A stretch of 64,000 nt of DNA from UBA4416 sp964543545 (lineage in GTDB: Bacteria > Bacteroidota > Bacteroidia > B-17B0 > Aurantibacillaceae). The DNA lies in NCBI GenBank assembly GCA_964543545.1, contig CAZIYT010000003.1, forward strand, positions 558,001-622,000, read 5' to 3'. The notes beneath the pieces are model-generated. The model saw nothing but the letters and a program-made list of their open reading frames with translations, was not told the DNA's origin and searched no databases. This document shows, piece after piece, positions 42,574-50,353 of the stretch. Position 1 is the first letter of the stretch, and each line of letters begins with the position of its first letter. The position numbers were made by a program, and so were the translations under genes.

Positions 42574-43548
42574 ATGAACAGAATATTAGGAAAAAACGGC
42601 CCTGTCGTTTCGGCAATCGGCTTGGGTTGCATGGGCATGTCCGGTGCCTATGGGCAAAGCGACGAGAAAGAATCCATCGCCACTATTGAAAGAGCCTTAG
42701 AACTCGGGCACAATTTTTTAGATACAGCCGACTTCTACCTTTCGGGGCATAACGAACAACTGATCGGGCAGGCCATCAAAGGAAAAAGAGACAAAGCCTT
42801 TCTCTCTGTCAAAACAGGAATGATGGCTTCTCCAATGGGCTATGGGCCCGTGAACGGGCATCCTGATTACATCCGCCACGCCGTTATGCACAGCTTGCAA
42901 CGCCTTAAAACCGATTACATCGATCTGTATACGCTCGCGCGGGTGGACTCCACGGTTCCTATTGAAGAAACGGTGGGCGCCTTATCGGAACTGGTGACAA
43001 AAGGGGTTGTTAAGTATATCGGTCTTTCGGAAGCGTCTGCTCAAAGTATCCGGAAGGCGGCTTCCGTTCATACCATTACCGCCCTTCAGATAGAATATTC
43101 TCTCTGGACCCGAGACGTTGAAGCCGAAGTCCTTCCTGCAATCCGTGAACTGGGCATCGGGCTTGTTGCTTATTCCCCGCTGAGCCGTGGCTTCCTGAGC
43201 GGTGAGCTGAAAAAACCCGAAGACATCAAAGATAACCGGGCGCACATGCCACGTTTCCAGGGTGAGAACTTTTATAAAAATCTGGAGCTGGTAGAGAAGA
43301 TAAAACTACTGGCTGATCAGAAAGGCTGCAGCGCTTCGCAGCTGGCTATTGCCTGGGTACTTGCCCAGGGCGAGGATATCATAGCGATACCCGGCACCAA
43401 ACGGATAAAGTACCTTGAAGAAAATATCGGCTCGGAACATGTACGGCTCACTGAAGAGGATTTGCAAAGCATAGAAGCGATGATGCCCGCAGGAATTGCT
43501 TCAGGCACCCGTTATCCTGAAAGGTTCATGAGCACACTGAATAGGTAA
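42574..43548 (+). CDS. Aldo/keto reductase
   Basis: A 324-residue TIM-barrel NADPH-dependent reductase of the AKR11/12/13-like type. GLGCMGMSGAYGQ, FLDTADFY (catalytic Asp and Tyr), SVKTGM (Lys), and VAYSPLSRGFLSG are visible. The usual catalytic His region reads DLYTLARVD, with Ala in place of His, which also occurs in a subgroup of these enzymes. An AraC regulator follows 39 nt downstream and probably controls or senses the same substrate. Confidence 0.9.
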   Translation: MNRILGKNGPVVSAIGLGCMGMSGAYGQSDEKESIATIERALELGHNFLDTADFYLSGHNEQLIGQAIKGKRDKAFLSVKTGMMASPMGYGPVNGHPDYIRHAVMHSLQRLKTDYIDLYTLARVDSTVPIEETVGALSELVTKGVVKYIGLSEASAQSIRKAASVHTITALQIEYSLWTRDVEAEVLPAIRELGIGLVAYSPLSRGFLSGELKKPEDIKDNRAHMPRFQGENFYKNLELVEKIKLLADQKGCSASQLAIAWVLAQGEDIIAIPGTKRIKYLEENIGSEHVRLTEEDLQSIEAMMPAGIASGTRYPERFMSTLNR

Positions 43549-43587
43549 CCGTTTCCTGCTAACGAAAAATAGTGATAACTTTATAAG

Positions 43588-44505
43588 ATGAAAAAGGAAT
43601 CAAGCGCACCACAGAAATTTGAATCCTTGTCGGACATGCACCGGGTGCTCGGGCTGCCAAAGCCCATGCACCCGCTGATAAGCCTGGCAGAGAACACAGA
43701 CAATAAAATAGACCTGAGCAGGTTCCCCAATTCTTTCACCCATTGTTTTTATAAAATTTCACTCAAAACAAACCTGACGGGAAAACTAAAATACGGGCAG
43801 GGCTATTATGATTTTGATGAAGGCGGCTTGCTCTTCAAGGCGCCTAACCAGGTAAGCGCAAGAGGTGATATCAATCAGAACCATAGCGGCTATACCGTCT
43901 TATTTCATCCCGACTTTTTAGCCGGTTATCCTTTAGCAAAAAAAATAAAGCAATACGGCTTCTTCTCCTACTCGGTTAATGAAGCTCTGCATCTTTCAGA
44001 TAAGGAAAAGGCAACGGTTATTTCTGTTTTCAAAAATATGCAGGAAGAATTAAACAGCCGGATCGATGATTTCAGCCAGGACGTTATTATCTCACAAATC
44101 GAATTGTTGTTGAATTATAGCAACCGCTTCTACAAGCGACAATTCATTACGCGTAAAACCACAAACAACAACTTATTACAAAAACTGGAAGAAATTTTGG
44201 ACCATCATTTCAATGATGAAAACCTCTTGGAGGAAGGGATTCCCACTGTACATTTTCTTGCTGATAAGCTAAGCATGTCACCAAGCTATCTAAGCGATAT
44301 GCTGCGCTCACTGACCGGCCAGAATACCCAACAGCACATACACCATAAGCTGATTGAAAAGGCCAAGGAGAAATTATCCACCACCAGCTTAACTGTAAGC
44401 GAGATTGCCTATGCCCTGGGCTTCGGGCACTCCCAGTCCTTCAGCAAATTTTTTAAAACCAAAACAAAGCTTTCACCTTTGCAATTCAGGGCGTCTTTTA
44501 ATTAA
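43588..44505 (+). CDS. AraC-family transcriptional regulator
   Basis: A 305-residue regulator. A cupin-like N-terminal region is followed by two helix-turn-helix units at the C-terminus: FLADKLSMSPSYLSDMLRSL and TVSEIAYALGFGHSQSFSKF followed by FKTKTKLSPLQFR. The pairing with an aldo/keto reductase gene is a common arrangement in Bacteroidota. It ends in a short gap before the convergent DUF2461 gene. Confidence 0.9.
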   Translation: MKKESSAPQKFESLSDMHRVLGLPKPMHPLISLAENTDNKIDLSRFPNSFTHCFYKISLKTNLTGKLKYGQGYYDFDEGGLLFKAPNQVSARGDINQNHSGYTVLFHPDFLAGYPLAKKIKQYGFFSYSVNEALHLSDKEKATVISVFKNMQEELNSRIDDFSQDVIISQIELLLNYSNRFYKRQFITRKTTNNNLLQKLEEILDHHFNDENLLEEGIPTVHFLADKLSMSPSYLSDMLRSLTGQNTQQHIHHKLIEKAKEKLSTTSLTVSEIAYALGFGHSQSFSKFFKTKTKLSPLQFRASFN

Positions 44506-44556
44506 AGTGCTCCAACACTACGAACTATGTGGATTTTTGATTTAAAAAAACCGGGC

Positions 44557-45216
44557 TTATTCTGCATCCATTGTATTCCTCAAAAAGCTGTTCATCGGCA
44601 GCATGGCTTTGAATACTTTGGAAGCATAAGCCGGAAAATTCTTATCCAGCACCTGCGCATCGGTGAGGTCATGAACCACGATAAAGCTTTTGTGCTGCAA
44701 CAGGTCCAGATCGGGATGTTCTTTGTCATAGCCTTTTGGCGCGGTTTTCAGCTTATCCTCTTCTGACAGGGCCACAAAATAATTTTTAAAATCTTTCGCC
44801 GCCAGGATCTTGCGGAATTCTTTCCCGTTGTAATCTATTTCCTGCCTGATCGCCGCCAGCACATCGGGCATCGGTTGCCAGCAACCACCCGCCAGGAAGC
44901 TCTTTCCCGGTTCTACATGCAGGTAATATCCGGGCACCGGCGATTTTTTTCCACCGGGATTCATACTCGCTCCCATATTGGTTTTATAAGGCGATTTGTC
45001 TTTACTGAAACGGATATCCTTGTTAATCCGGAACATGCATTTCTTTGCTTCCAGCCCCGCGAGCAGAGGATCGAATACGGTCGTTTTATCAAGCACCGAT
45101 TTGATCAGCGTTTCGAATTCCGCTTTGGCAGCTTCATAGGTTTTGCGGTTCTCATCAAACCACTCTTTTTTGTTGTTCTTCGCGAGTTGTTTTAAAAACT
45201 TTAGGGTTGTTTCCAT
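44557..45216 (-). CDS. DUF2461 (TIGR02453-type) protein
   Basis: A 219-residue cytoplasmic protein with the DUF2461 signatures KNNKKEWFDENRKTYE near the N-terminus, RINKDIRFSKDKSPYKTNMG, and GYYLHVEPGKSFLAGG. The family function is unknown. It is 4 nt after the lycopene-cyclase-domain gene on the same strand and is probably in the same transcript. Confidence 0.92.
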   Translation of the reverse strand: METTLKFLKQLAKNNKKEWFDENRKTYEAAKAEFETLIKSVLDKTTVFDPLLAGLEAKKCMFRINKDIRFSKDKSPYKTNMGASMNPGGKKSPVPGYYLHVEPGKSFLAGGCWQPMPDVLAAIRQEIDYNGKEFRKILAAKDFKNYFVALSEEDKLKTAPKGYDKEHPDLDLLQHKSFIVVHDLTDAQVLDKNFPAYASKVFKAMLPMNSFLRNTMDAE

Positions 45217-45220
45217 GATG

Positions 45221-45919
45221 TTATGATTGAATGTTTGAATCGGCTGAACGCCTGGTTTTAAAATAATCCATGATCAGGACGGTATTCAGGAGCAGGCTGA
45301 GGCAATAGAAAAAATCTTCCATAGGAATGCTGAAAAAACGGATCGCCATATTTTCCTCATCGTTATACCATACGATGGGCAGACCGGTGATCAATCCATC
45401 GAACACCAGGAAAGGAATGAGCGCCACAAAAAAGGCAAAGTAGAAGCGGCCCATCCGGTGGAGCTTATACACAAAGGCCGCTATGAACACCACCACGAAA
45501 CAGATCCCGGCATTCACAATGGTATAGGTCCTGTCGTAGAACAGGATACAGGAGGCAAGCGACAATACCAGGACGATGACATTGATCAGCTTGGGCTTAG
45601 TCACAATTTCCCTGGTAACGTAGGCATTCAGACATTCGTAAATAAAGGCGCAGGAATAAGGCACCACGATAAAGAACAGCACCTCCTCAATGGGCAGGTT
45701 AAACAGGTAGGCTCCGCAGACATACTCCGGGTTGAAGCTCCAGACGCCATGCTTGGTAAAGTACATATCCCAGAGAATGAACAGGACCGCATTGACCAGG
45801 ATAGCAGGCAGCAGGTATTTCCAGTGCTTATAAAAAGCCACTTTTTTATCGAAGCTGAGCAGGAGCGGAAAAATCACGCTTAAAAAATCCAGCCATAGGT
45901 ATGTATAGTGCGCATTCAT
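45221..45919 (-). CDS. Lycopene cyclase domain protein (two-domain fused type)
   Basis: A 232-residue membrane protein with about seven helices and two related halves, marked by NLPIEEVLFFIVVP and SIPMEDFFYCLSL. These are the repeated (P)xE(E/D) motifs of the CrtYc/CrtYd type of lycopene cyclase, fused here in one chain. The enzyme forms beta-ionone rings on lycopene in the carotenoid pathway. It lies 3 nt after the CruF-like gene. No phytoene synthase or desaturase is in the window. Confidence 0.9.
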   Translation of the reverse strand: MNAHYTYLWLDFLSVIFPLLLSFDKKVAFYKHWKYLLPAILVNAVLFILWDMYFTKHGVWSFNPEYVCGAYLFNLPIEEVLFFIVVPYSCAFIYECLNAYVTREIVTKPKLINVIVLVLSLASCILFYDRTYTIVNAGICFVVVFIAAFVYKLHRMGRFYFAFFVALIPFLVFDGLITGLPIVWYNDEENMAIRFFSIPMEDFFYCLSLLLNTVLIMDYFKTRRSADSNIQS

Positions 45920-45922
45920 AAG

Positions 45923-46543
45923 TTATCTGACAAGGTACAGGGCCACAAAAAACAGGACCTGGATGATGTAAAAGGCTTTGGCGGTAGGGTTCGGCTTTTT
46001 GGAAAGCTCTTTATTGGCAAACCAGTTGATGCCAATGGAAATGAGGAACCAGGCGATGTAGTTTTGCAGCGGGATGCGCGCGCCGCGCCAGTACCAGAAA
46101 TCGAAACGGGATGCGCTCTGCTCGATAAAAAAATCAAGGCCTACCATGAGCAAGGCTCCCAGAACGATGTTCACGTATTTATTTTCAAACTGCACCAGTT
46201 GGTTGGTGGCATAAATCAGCAAGGCCCAGTTGACGCCAATCAGCAGGGGCGTGGAAAGCAGCTTGTAGCCCAGCGCCGAGCCATAGTAGTAATGCCCGAA
46301 GATCCAGCCCGTTTTCACACCTATCACTTCAATGAAATACCCTGCCAGAGCGGTCAGCAATAAGGCCAGGTAAAAGGGGCCCTTCGACTGGTTGCTCATG
46401 ATGATGACCAGGACCGCAGACAAGAGTAAATTGACCGGTGTCAGCGAACGGAAATAAGCCGGGCTGATGAGAAAGCCGATGAATCCTACCAGGTGAAAAA
46501 TGGCAATGATGGTGATAGGCAGGTGTTTTTTCAGCAGCGACAT
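45923..46543 (-). CDS. CruF-like carotenoid biosynthesis protein
   Basis: From the ATG at 46543 (MSLLKKHLPITIIAIFHLVG) the protein has 206 residues and six or seven helices. GYFIEVIGVKTGWIFGHYYYG and PLLIGVNWALLIYATNQLV are typical of the DUF422/CruF family, which includes carotenoid 1,2-hydratases. The family acts on carotenoid ends in the membrane. It heads a three-gene unit with the lycopene cyclase and DUF2461 genes, divergent from ppk1. TTG at 46552 is an alternative start. Confidence 0.87.
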   Translation of the reverse strand: MSLLKKHLPITIIAIFHLVGFIGFLISPAYFRSLTPVNLLLSAVLVIIMSNQSKGPFYLALLLTALAGYFIEVIGVKTGWIFGHYYYGSALGYKLLSTPLLIGVNWALLIYATNQLVQFENKYVNIVLGALLMVGLDFFIEQSASRFDFWYWRGARIPLQNYIAWFLISIGINWFANKELSKKPNPTAKAFYIIQVLFFVALYLVR

Positions 46544-46638
46544 TCGTAACAATTTAATAATGTGATTTCCCTGTTAAGAGCCAATAAATTTACTTGTTTT
46601 ACGGTATAAATTGTAAAAAACTATTGAAGCATAATGAT

Positions 46639-46646
46639 TATATTTG
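46639..46646 (+). promoter_or_regulatory. -7 box TATATTTG of ppk1-ppx
   Basis: A match to TAnnTTTG, 25 nt before the ATG at 46672. The best upstream TTG (46611-46613) is 25 nt away, longer than the norm. Confidence 0.4.
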
Positions 46647-46671
46647 GTTGATTATTGCGAATTCCAAAACC

Positions 46672-48786
46672 ATGCAAAAACAAAAAATTCCGTACATCAA
46701 CCGGGAGATCAGCTGGCTGTCGTTTAATGACCGGGTATTACAGGAAGCATCGGATCCAACCACACCACTCATTGAACGTCTCAAATTTTTAGGTATTTTC
46801 AGCAACAACCGCGACGAGTTTTACCGTGTGCGCGTTGCCACCATCAACAGGCTTTCCAAGCTCGGCAAAAAAGCCATTGCCATCTATGGCGATGATCCGA
46901 AAGAGCTGCTGCAAAAAATGCAGCGCAAGGTGATCGATCAGCAACAGCGCTTCGAGGCCATCTACCAGGAGCTCCTGCATGAGCTGGCCAAAGAGAATGT
47001 GTTTATCATCAACGAAAAGCAGCTCAACACGGAGCAGCAGAAATTCGTGAAAGACTACTTTCACAACGAAGTGGCTTCTACGATTTTCCCTATCATGGTG
47101 GACGAGAACAAGTCCTTCCCGTATATGAAGGACAAATCGGGCTACCTGTTCGTAAGGCTGATCGCCAATAACAGCAAGCAGAGGAATAAATACGCCCTCA
47201 TTGAGATCCCATCCAAAAGCACGACGCGCTTCATTATCCTGCCACAGGAAAAACATAAGAAATACATTATCCTGCTGGATGATGTGATCCGCTACAGCGC
47301 TAACGAAATGTTCTCGGTATTCGGCTATACGGTAAAAGAGGCCATCAACATTAAGCTGACGCGCGATGCGGAGCTGGACATCGACCAGGACGTGAGCAAA
47401 AGCATGCTGGAGAAGATCTCCAAAAGCGTGAAAGACCGGAAGAAAGGCCTGCCCGTGCGTTTTGTATACGACAGTAATATGAGTAGCGAAATGCTTGGCT
47501 TTATCATGAAAAAGCTGGGCATGGACAAGAAGGACAATGCCATTCCGGGCGGCCGTTACCACAATTTCAAGGATTTTATCCGCTTCCCGAACATCGGCGA
47601 GAAAAAGCTGGTATACAATCATCCGCCGGCGCTCGATCATAAGTATTTGCAGGACATTCATACAAGCATCCTACAGGTGATCCGGCAGAAAGATATTTTG
47701 CTGCATTATCCTTACCACACCTTTGACCATATCATTACCTTGCTGCGTGAGGCCTCCATCGATCCTACGGTGGAATCCATCAAGATTACCTTCTACCGCG
47801 TAGCCGATTCTTCCAAGATTGCCAACGCGCTCATCAATGCGATTAAGAACGGGAAGAAAGTAACGGTGCTCGTTGAGTTGCAGGCGCGCTTCGATGAGGA
47901 AAATAATATTTACTGGGCCAATAAGCTCCAGGAAGAGGGCGCTACCGTCATCTACGGCGTACCGGGATTAAAGGTGCACAGCAAGCTTTTCCTGATCACA
48001 ACCCGTGTGAACAGCCGGGAGGTAAAATATGCGCACATCGGGACCGGAAACTTTAACGAGAAAACAGCCCGCATCTACACGGATTTCAGCCTGCTCACAG
48101 CCGATAAGAATATTACGGAGGAAATTACCGGCGTGTTCGATTTTTACGCCAACAACTTCAAAACCGGTGCCTACAAGCATCTCGCCGTGGCGCCCTTCTT
48201 TATGCGCCAGACTTTCGTGAACCTCATCAACAAGGAAATCGAATTTGCCAAAGCGGGAAAACCTGCTTACATGGTTCTGAAAATGAACAGCCTGGTGGAT
48301 AAGGACATGATTACGAAGCTGTATGAGGCATCGCAGGCCGGCGTGAAGATCACGCTGATCGTGCGGGGCATCTGCTCGCTGGTGACGGATGTTCCGGGCT
48401 TCAGCGATAATATCAGGGCCTACAGCATTGTCGACAAATACCTGGAGCATGCGCGCGTGTTCATTTTCGGCAACAACGGCGATGAGAAGATCTTCATTAC
48501 CTCAGCCGACTGGATGAGCCGGAACCTCGACAGCAGAAGCGAAGTAGCGGTACCGATCTACAGCCCGGAAGTAAAGAAACAGATCAAGGACATCATCGAC
48601 ATCCAGCTATCGGGCAATACCAAGGTGAGGGTGCTCGACAGCACCCAGCAAAATCTCTACAAGAAAGCCAAACCCGGAGAGAAAAAGGTCCGGGTTCAGG
48701 ACGAGATATATAACTATTTAAAAAGGGACAAAGAAGCTTACCTGAAAACGCTGACCTTAACTAAAAAACAATTGGCGACCTTATGA
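46672..48786 (+). CDS. ppk1: Polyphosphate kinase 1
   Basis: From the ATG at 46672 (MQKQKIPYINREISWLSFND) the protein has 704 residues, the usual PPK1 length. It makes polyphosphate from ATP at the inner membrane. Landmarks are REISWLSFNDRVLQEA, SNNRDEFYRVRVA, GVPGLKVHSKLFLIT with the phosphorylated His in the HxK motif, HIGTGNFNEKTARIYTD, and LEHARVFIFGN. The exopolyphosphatase gene overlaps its end by 4 nt, so synthesis and breakdown of polyphosphate are translationally coupled. Confidence 0.96.
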   Translation: MQKQKIPYINREISWLSFNDRVLQEASDPTTPLIERLKFLGIFSNNRDEFYRVRVATINRLSKLGKKAIAIYGDDPKELLQKMQRKVIDQQQRFEAIYQELLHELAKENVFIINEKQLNTEQQKFVKDYFHNEVASTIFPIMVDENKSFPYMKDKSGYLFVRLIANNSKQRNKYALIEIPSKSTTRFIILPQEKHKKYIILLDDVIRYSANEMFSVFGYTVKEAINIKLTRDAELDIDQDVSKSMLEKISKSVKDRKKGLPVRFVYDSNMSSEMLGFIMKKLGMDKKDNAIPGGRYHNFKDFIRFPNIGEKKLVYNHPPALDHKYLQDIHTSILQVIRQKDILLHYPYHTFDHIITLLREASIDPTVESIKITFYRVADSSKIANALINAIKNGKKVTVLVELQARFDEENNIYWANKLQEEGATVIYGVPGLKVHSKLFLITTRVNSREVKYAHIGTGNFNEKTARIYTDFSLLTADKNITEEITGVFDFYANNFKTGAYKHLAVAPFFMRQTFVNLINKEIEFAKAGKPAYMVLKMNSLVDKDMITKLYEASQAGVKITLIVRGICSLVTDVPGFSDNIRAYSIVDKYLEHARVFIFGNNGDEKIFITSADWMSRNLDSRSEVAVPIYSPEVKKQIKDIIDIQLSGNTKVRVLDSTQQNLYKKAKPGEKKVRVQDEIYNYLKRDKEAYLKTLTLTKKQLATL

Positions 48787-49670
48787 TCTTTGCCGCAGTA
48801 GATATAGGAAGTAATGCGATGCGCCTGCTATTTTGCAGGGCGTATGAAGTGAATGGCAAACCGGTATTCAGCAAGGAAGAGCTGATCCGCTTACCGATCC
48901 GTTTGGGAGAGGATGTGTTTTTGAACGGCCGCATCTCCGACCGGAAAGCGGAAAAACTCATCACAGCGATGCGTGGCTTTTCGGAGCTGATCAAAGTGTA
49001 TGAAGTGGATGCCTACAGGGCTGTCGCCACAAGTGCCATGCGCGATGCCTCCAATGGCGTAGAAGTAATTGAGCGTATTCAAAAAGAGGCCGGCCTGAAC
49101 GTAGAGATCATCGACGGTAAATCGGAAGCCCAGCTGGTGTTTTCGAACCACATCGAAGAAATGCTGAATCCGAAACATGCTTACCTCTACATCGATGTGG
49201 GCGGCGGCAGCACAGAGCTGACCTTATATTACAACCACAAAGTGATGGCCTCCAAATCGTTCAATATCGGTACGGTGCGGATGCTCCTCAACAAAGTGGA
49301 AAAAGACGAGTGGGACAATATGAAAGACTGGATCAAGTCTACCACGCTTGGAGTGAGGCCGCTGAGTGCCATTGGCTCGGGAGGCAACATCAACAAGATC
49401 TTCAAGATGACCAAAAAGGACAACAAGAGCCTGAGCTATAACAAGCTCAAGGGCATCAATGACATGCTCAATTCGTATACCTACAACGAGCGCGTGGAAG
49501 TGCTGGGATTAAAGCCTGACAGGGCGGACGTTATCGTACATGCCTCCAGGATCTTCATCACCATTATGAAAACCGCCGACATCGATAATATTTTCGTTCC
49601 TCAGATCGGCTTATCGGATGGTATTGTACATGACCTCTACGATAAAACAAAAGCAGAGAGGGTAAGCTGA
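48783..49670 (+). CDS. Ppx/GppA-family exopolyphosphatase
   Basis: A 295-residue phosphatase starting with ATG inside the ppk1 stop region (4-nt overlap). It has the ASKHA nucleotide-binding motifs AAVDIGSNAMRLL and YIDVGGGSTELTLY, plus ATSAMRDASNG and AIGSGGNINKI. It removes terminal phosphates from polyphosphate, or the gamma phosphate from pppGpp. The length equals the short form that lacks the C-terminal HD-like domain of E. coli PPX. Confidence 0.93.
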   Translation: MIFAAVDIGSNAMRLLFCRAYEVNGKPVFSKEELIRLPIRLGEDVFLNGRISDRKAEKLITAMRGFSELIKVYEVDAYRAVATSAMRDASNGVEVIERIQKEAGLNVEIIDGKSEAQLVFSNHIEEMLNPKHAYLYIDVGGGSTELTLYYNHKVMASKSFNIGTVRMLLNKVEKDEWDNMKDWIKSTTLGVRPLSAIGSGGNINKIFKMTKKDNKSLSYNKLKGINDMLNSYTYNERVEVLGLKPDRADVIVHASRIFITIMKTADIDNIFVPQIGLSDGIVHDLYDKTKAERVS

Positions 49671-49702
49671 AGCTTAACTTTCTGGTTCCTGTTCCAATTC
49701 TC

Positions 49703-49742
49703 CTCTTTCAGAGGGGTGTCGCGACGCGTCATGACGGGGTGT
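49703..49742. repeat. GACGCGTCATGACGGGGTGT-type repeat, inverted copy
   Basis: CTCTTTCAGAGGGGTGTCGC runs into GACGCGTCATGACGGGGTGT. Its inverse occurs at 49930-49970 (CACCCCGTCACGACGCGTC), and a relative (CACCCCGTCC... CCCTCTTTCAGAGGG) is at 61204-61243. Confidence 0.6.
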
Positions 49743-49751
49743 CTGTACTTT

Positions 49752-49784
49752 TGTTCTGAACACGTACCTCCTGTATAATTTTGC
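49752..49784 (+). promoter_or_regulatory. Possible promoter of the short ORF at 49796
   Basis: TTG at 49752-49754 and TAATTTTG at 49777-49784 are 22 nt apart. The ATG at 49796 follows 11 nt later. Confidence 0.35.
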
Positions 49785-49795
49785 TTTAAAACCGA

Positions 49796-49990
49796 ATGGA
49801 GCCATTGCATATACACGGCATCTGGCTTAAAGAAAATCCTATCCATGAGCTTCCATACAAGCCCAGGCTGAGCAAAGAGCCATCTGCATTAAGCCGGTTA
49901 CTGATCATCGTTTTACCGGGAACAAAGCCACCCCGTCACGACGCGTCCTGGCACCTTCCAGGAGAGAAAGGAGACCCAAAACCCTTCTGA
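49796..49990 (+). pseudogene. Short ORF or gene fragment ended by a repeat
   Basis: A 64-residue ORF whose first 43 residues (MEPLHIHGIWLKENPIHEL, ending LIIVLPGTK) look like real protein and have a promoter-like sequence ahead. From 49928 the coding sequence runs into the intergenic repeat (PPRHDASWHLPGEKG), so the natural end seems to have been replaced. I do not recognise the family. It may be a remnant or a chance ORF. Confidence 0.35.
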
Positions 49991-50353
49991 AATGCCACGA
50001 TCTCTCTGTTCTAAAAAAGAAAAAGCACGTAAATCTACTTAGTGTTTCTGATTTTTTTGCAATACATTTATCGCCATAGCTCATCATCTCTATCCTTTAT
50101 TTCCTGAAATATAAACCGGCAAAAAACAGATCACAGAATCTCGTGATGCCGGTCGTGATCGGATGGGCAATGAATATCCATTTATGAAAAAACGGCAAAA
50201 GGTCTTTCCGGCAGCTCCGAATAATGAACCTGTGATTTGGTTGATTATTCGGGAAACAACATCAAATCACACACGTTTAAAGACACTGTCCGGACATTTG
50301 TGACCTTATCCAAATCGCCGGACATCTCAGAAATCACTAAAACCAAAAAAAAC

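Noticed and set aside
46789..47661. Minus-strand ORF of 290 codons
   Set aside because: It is antisense to ppk1, whose motifs are intact, and has no recognisable feature of its own.
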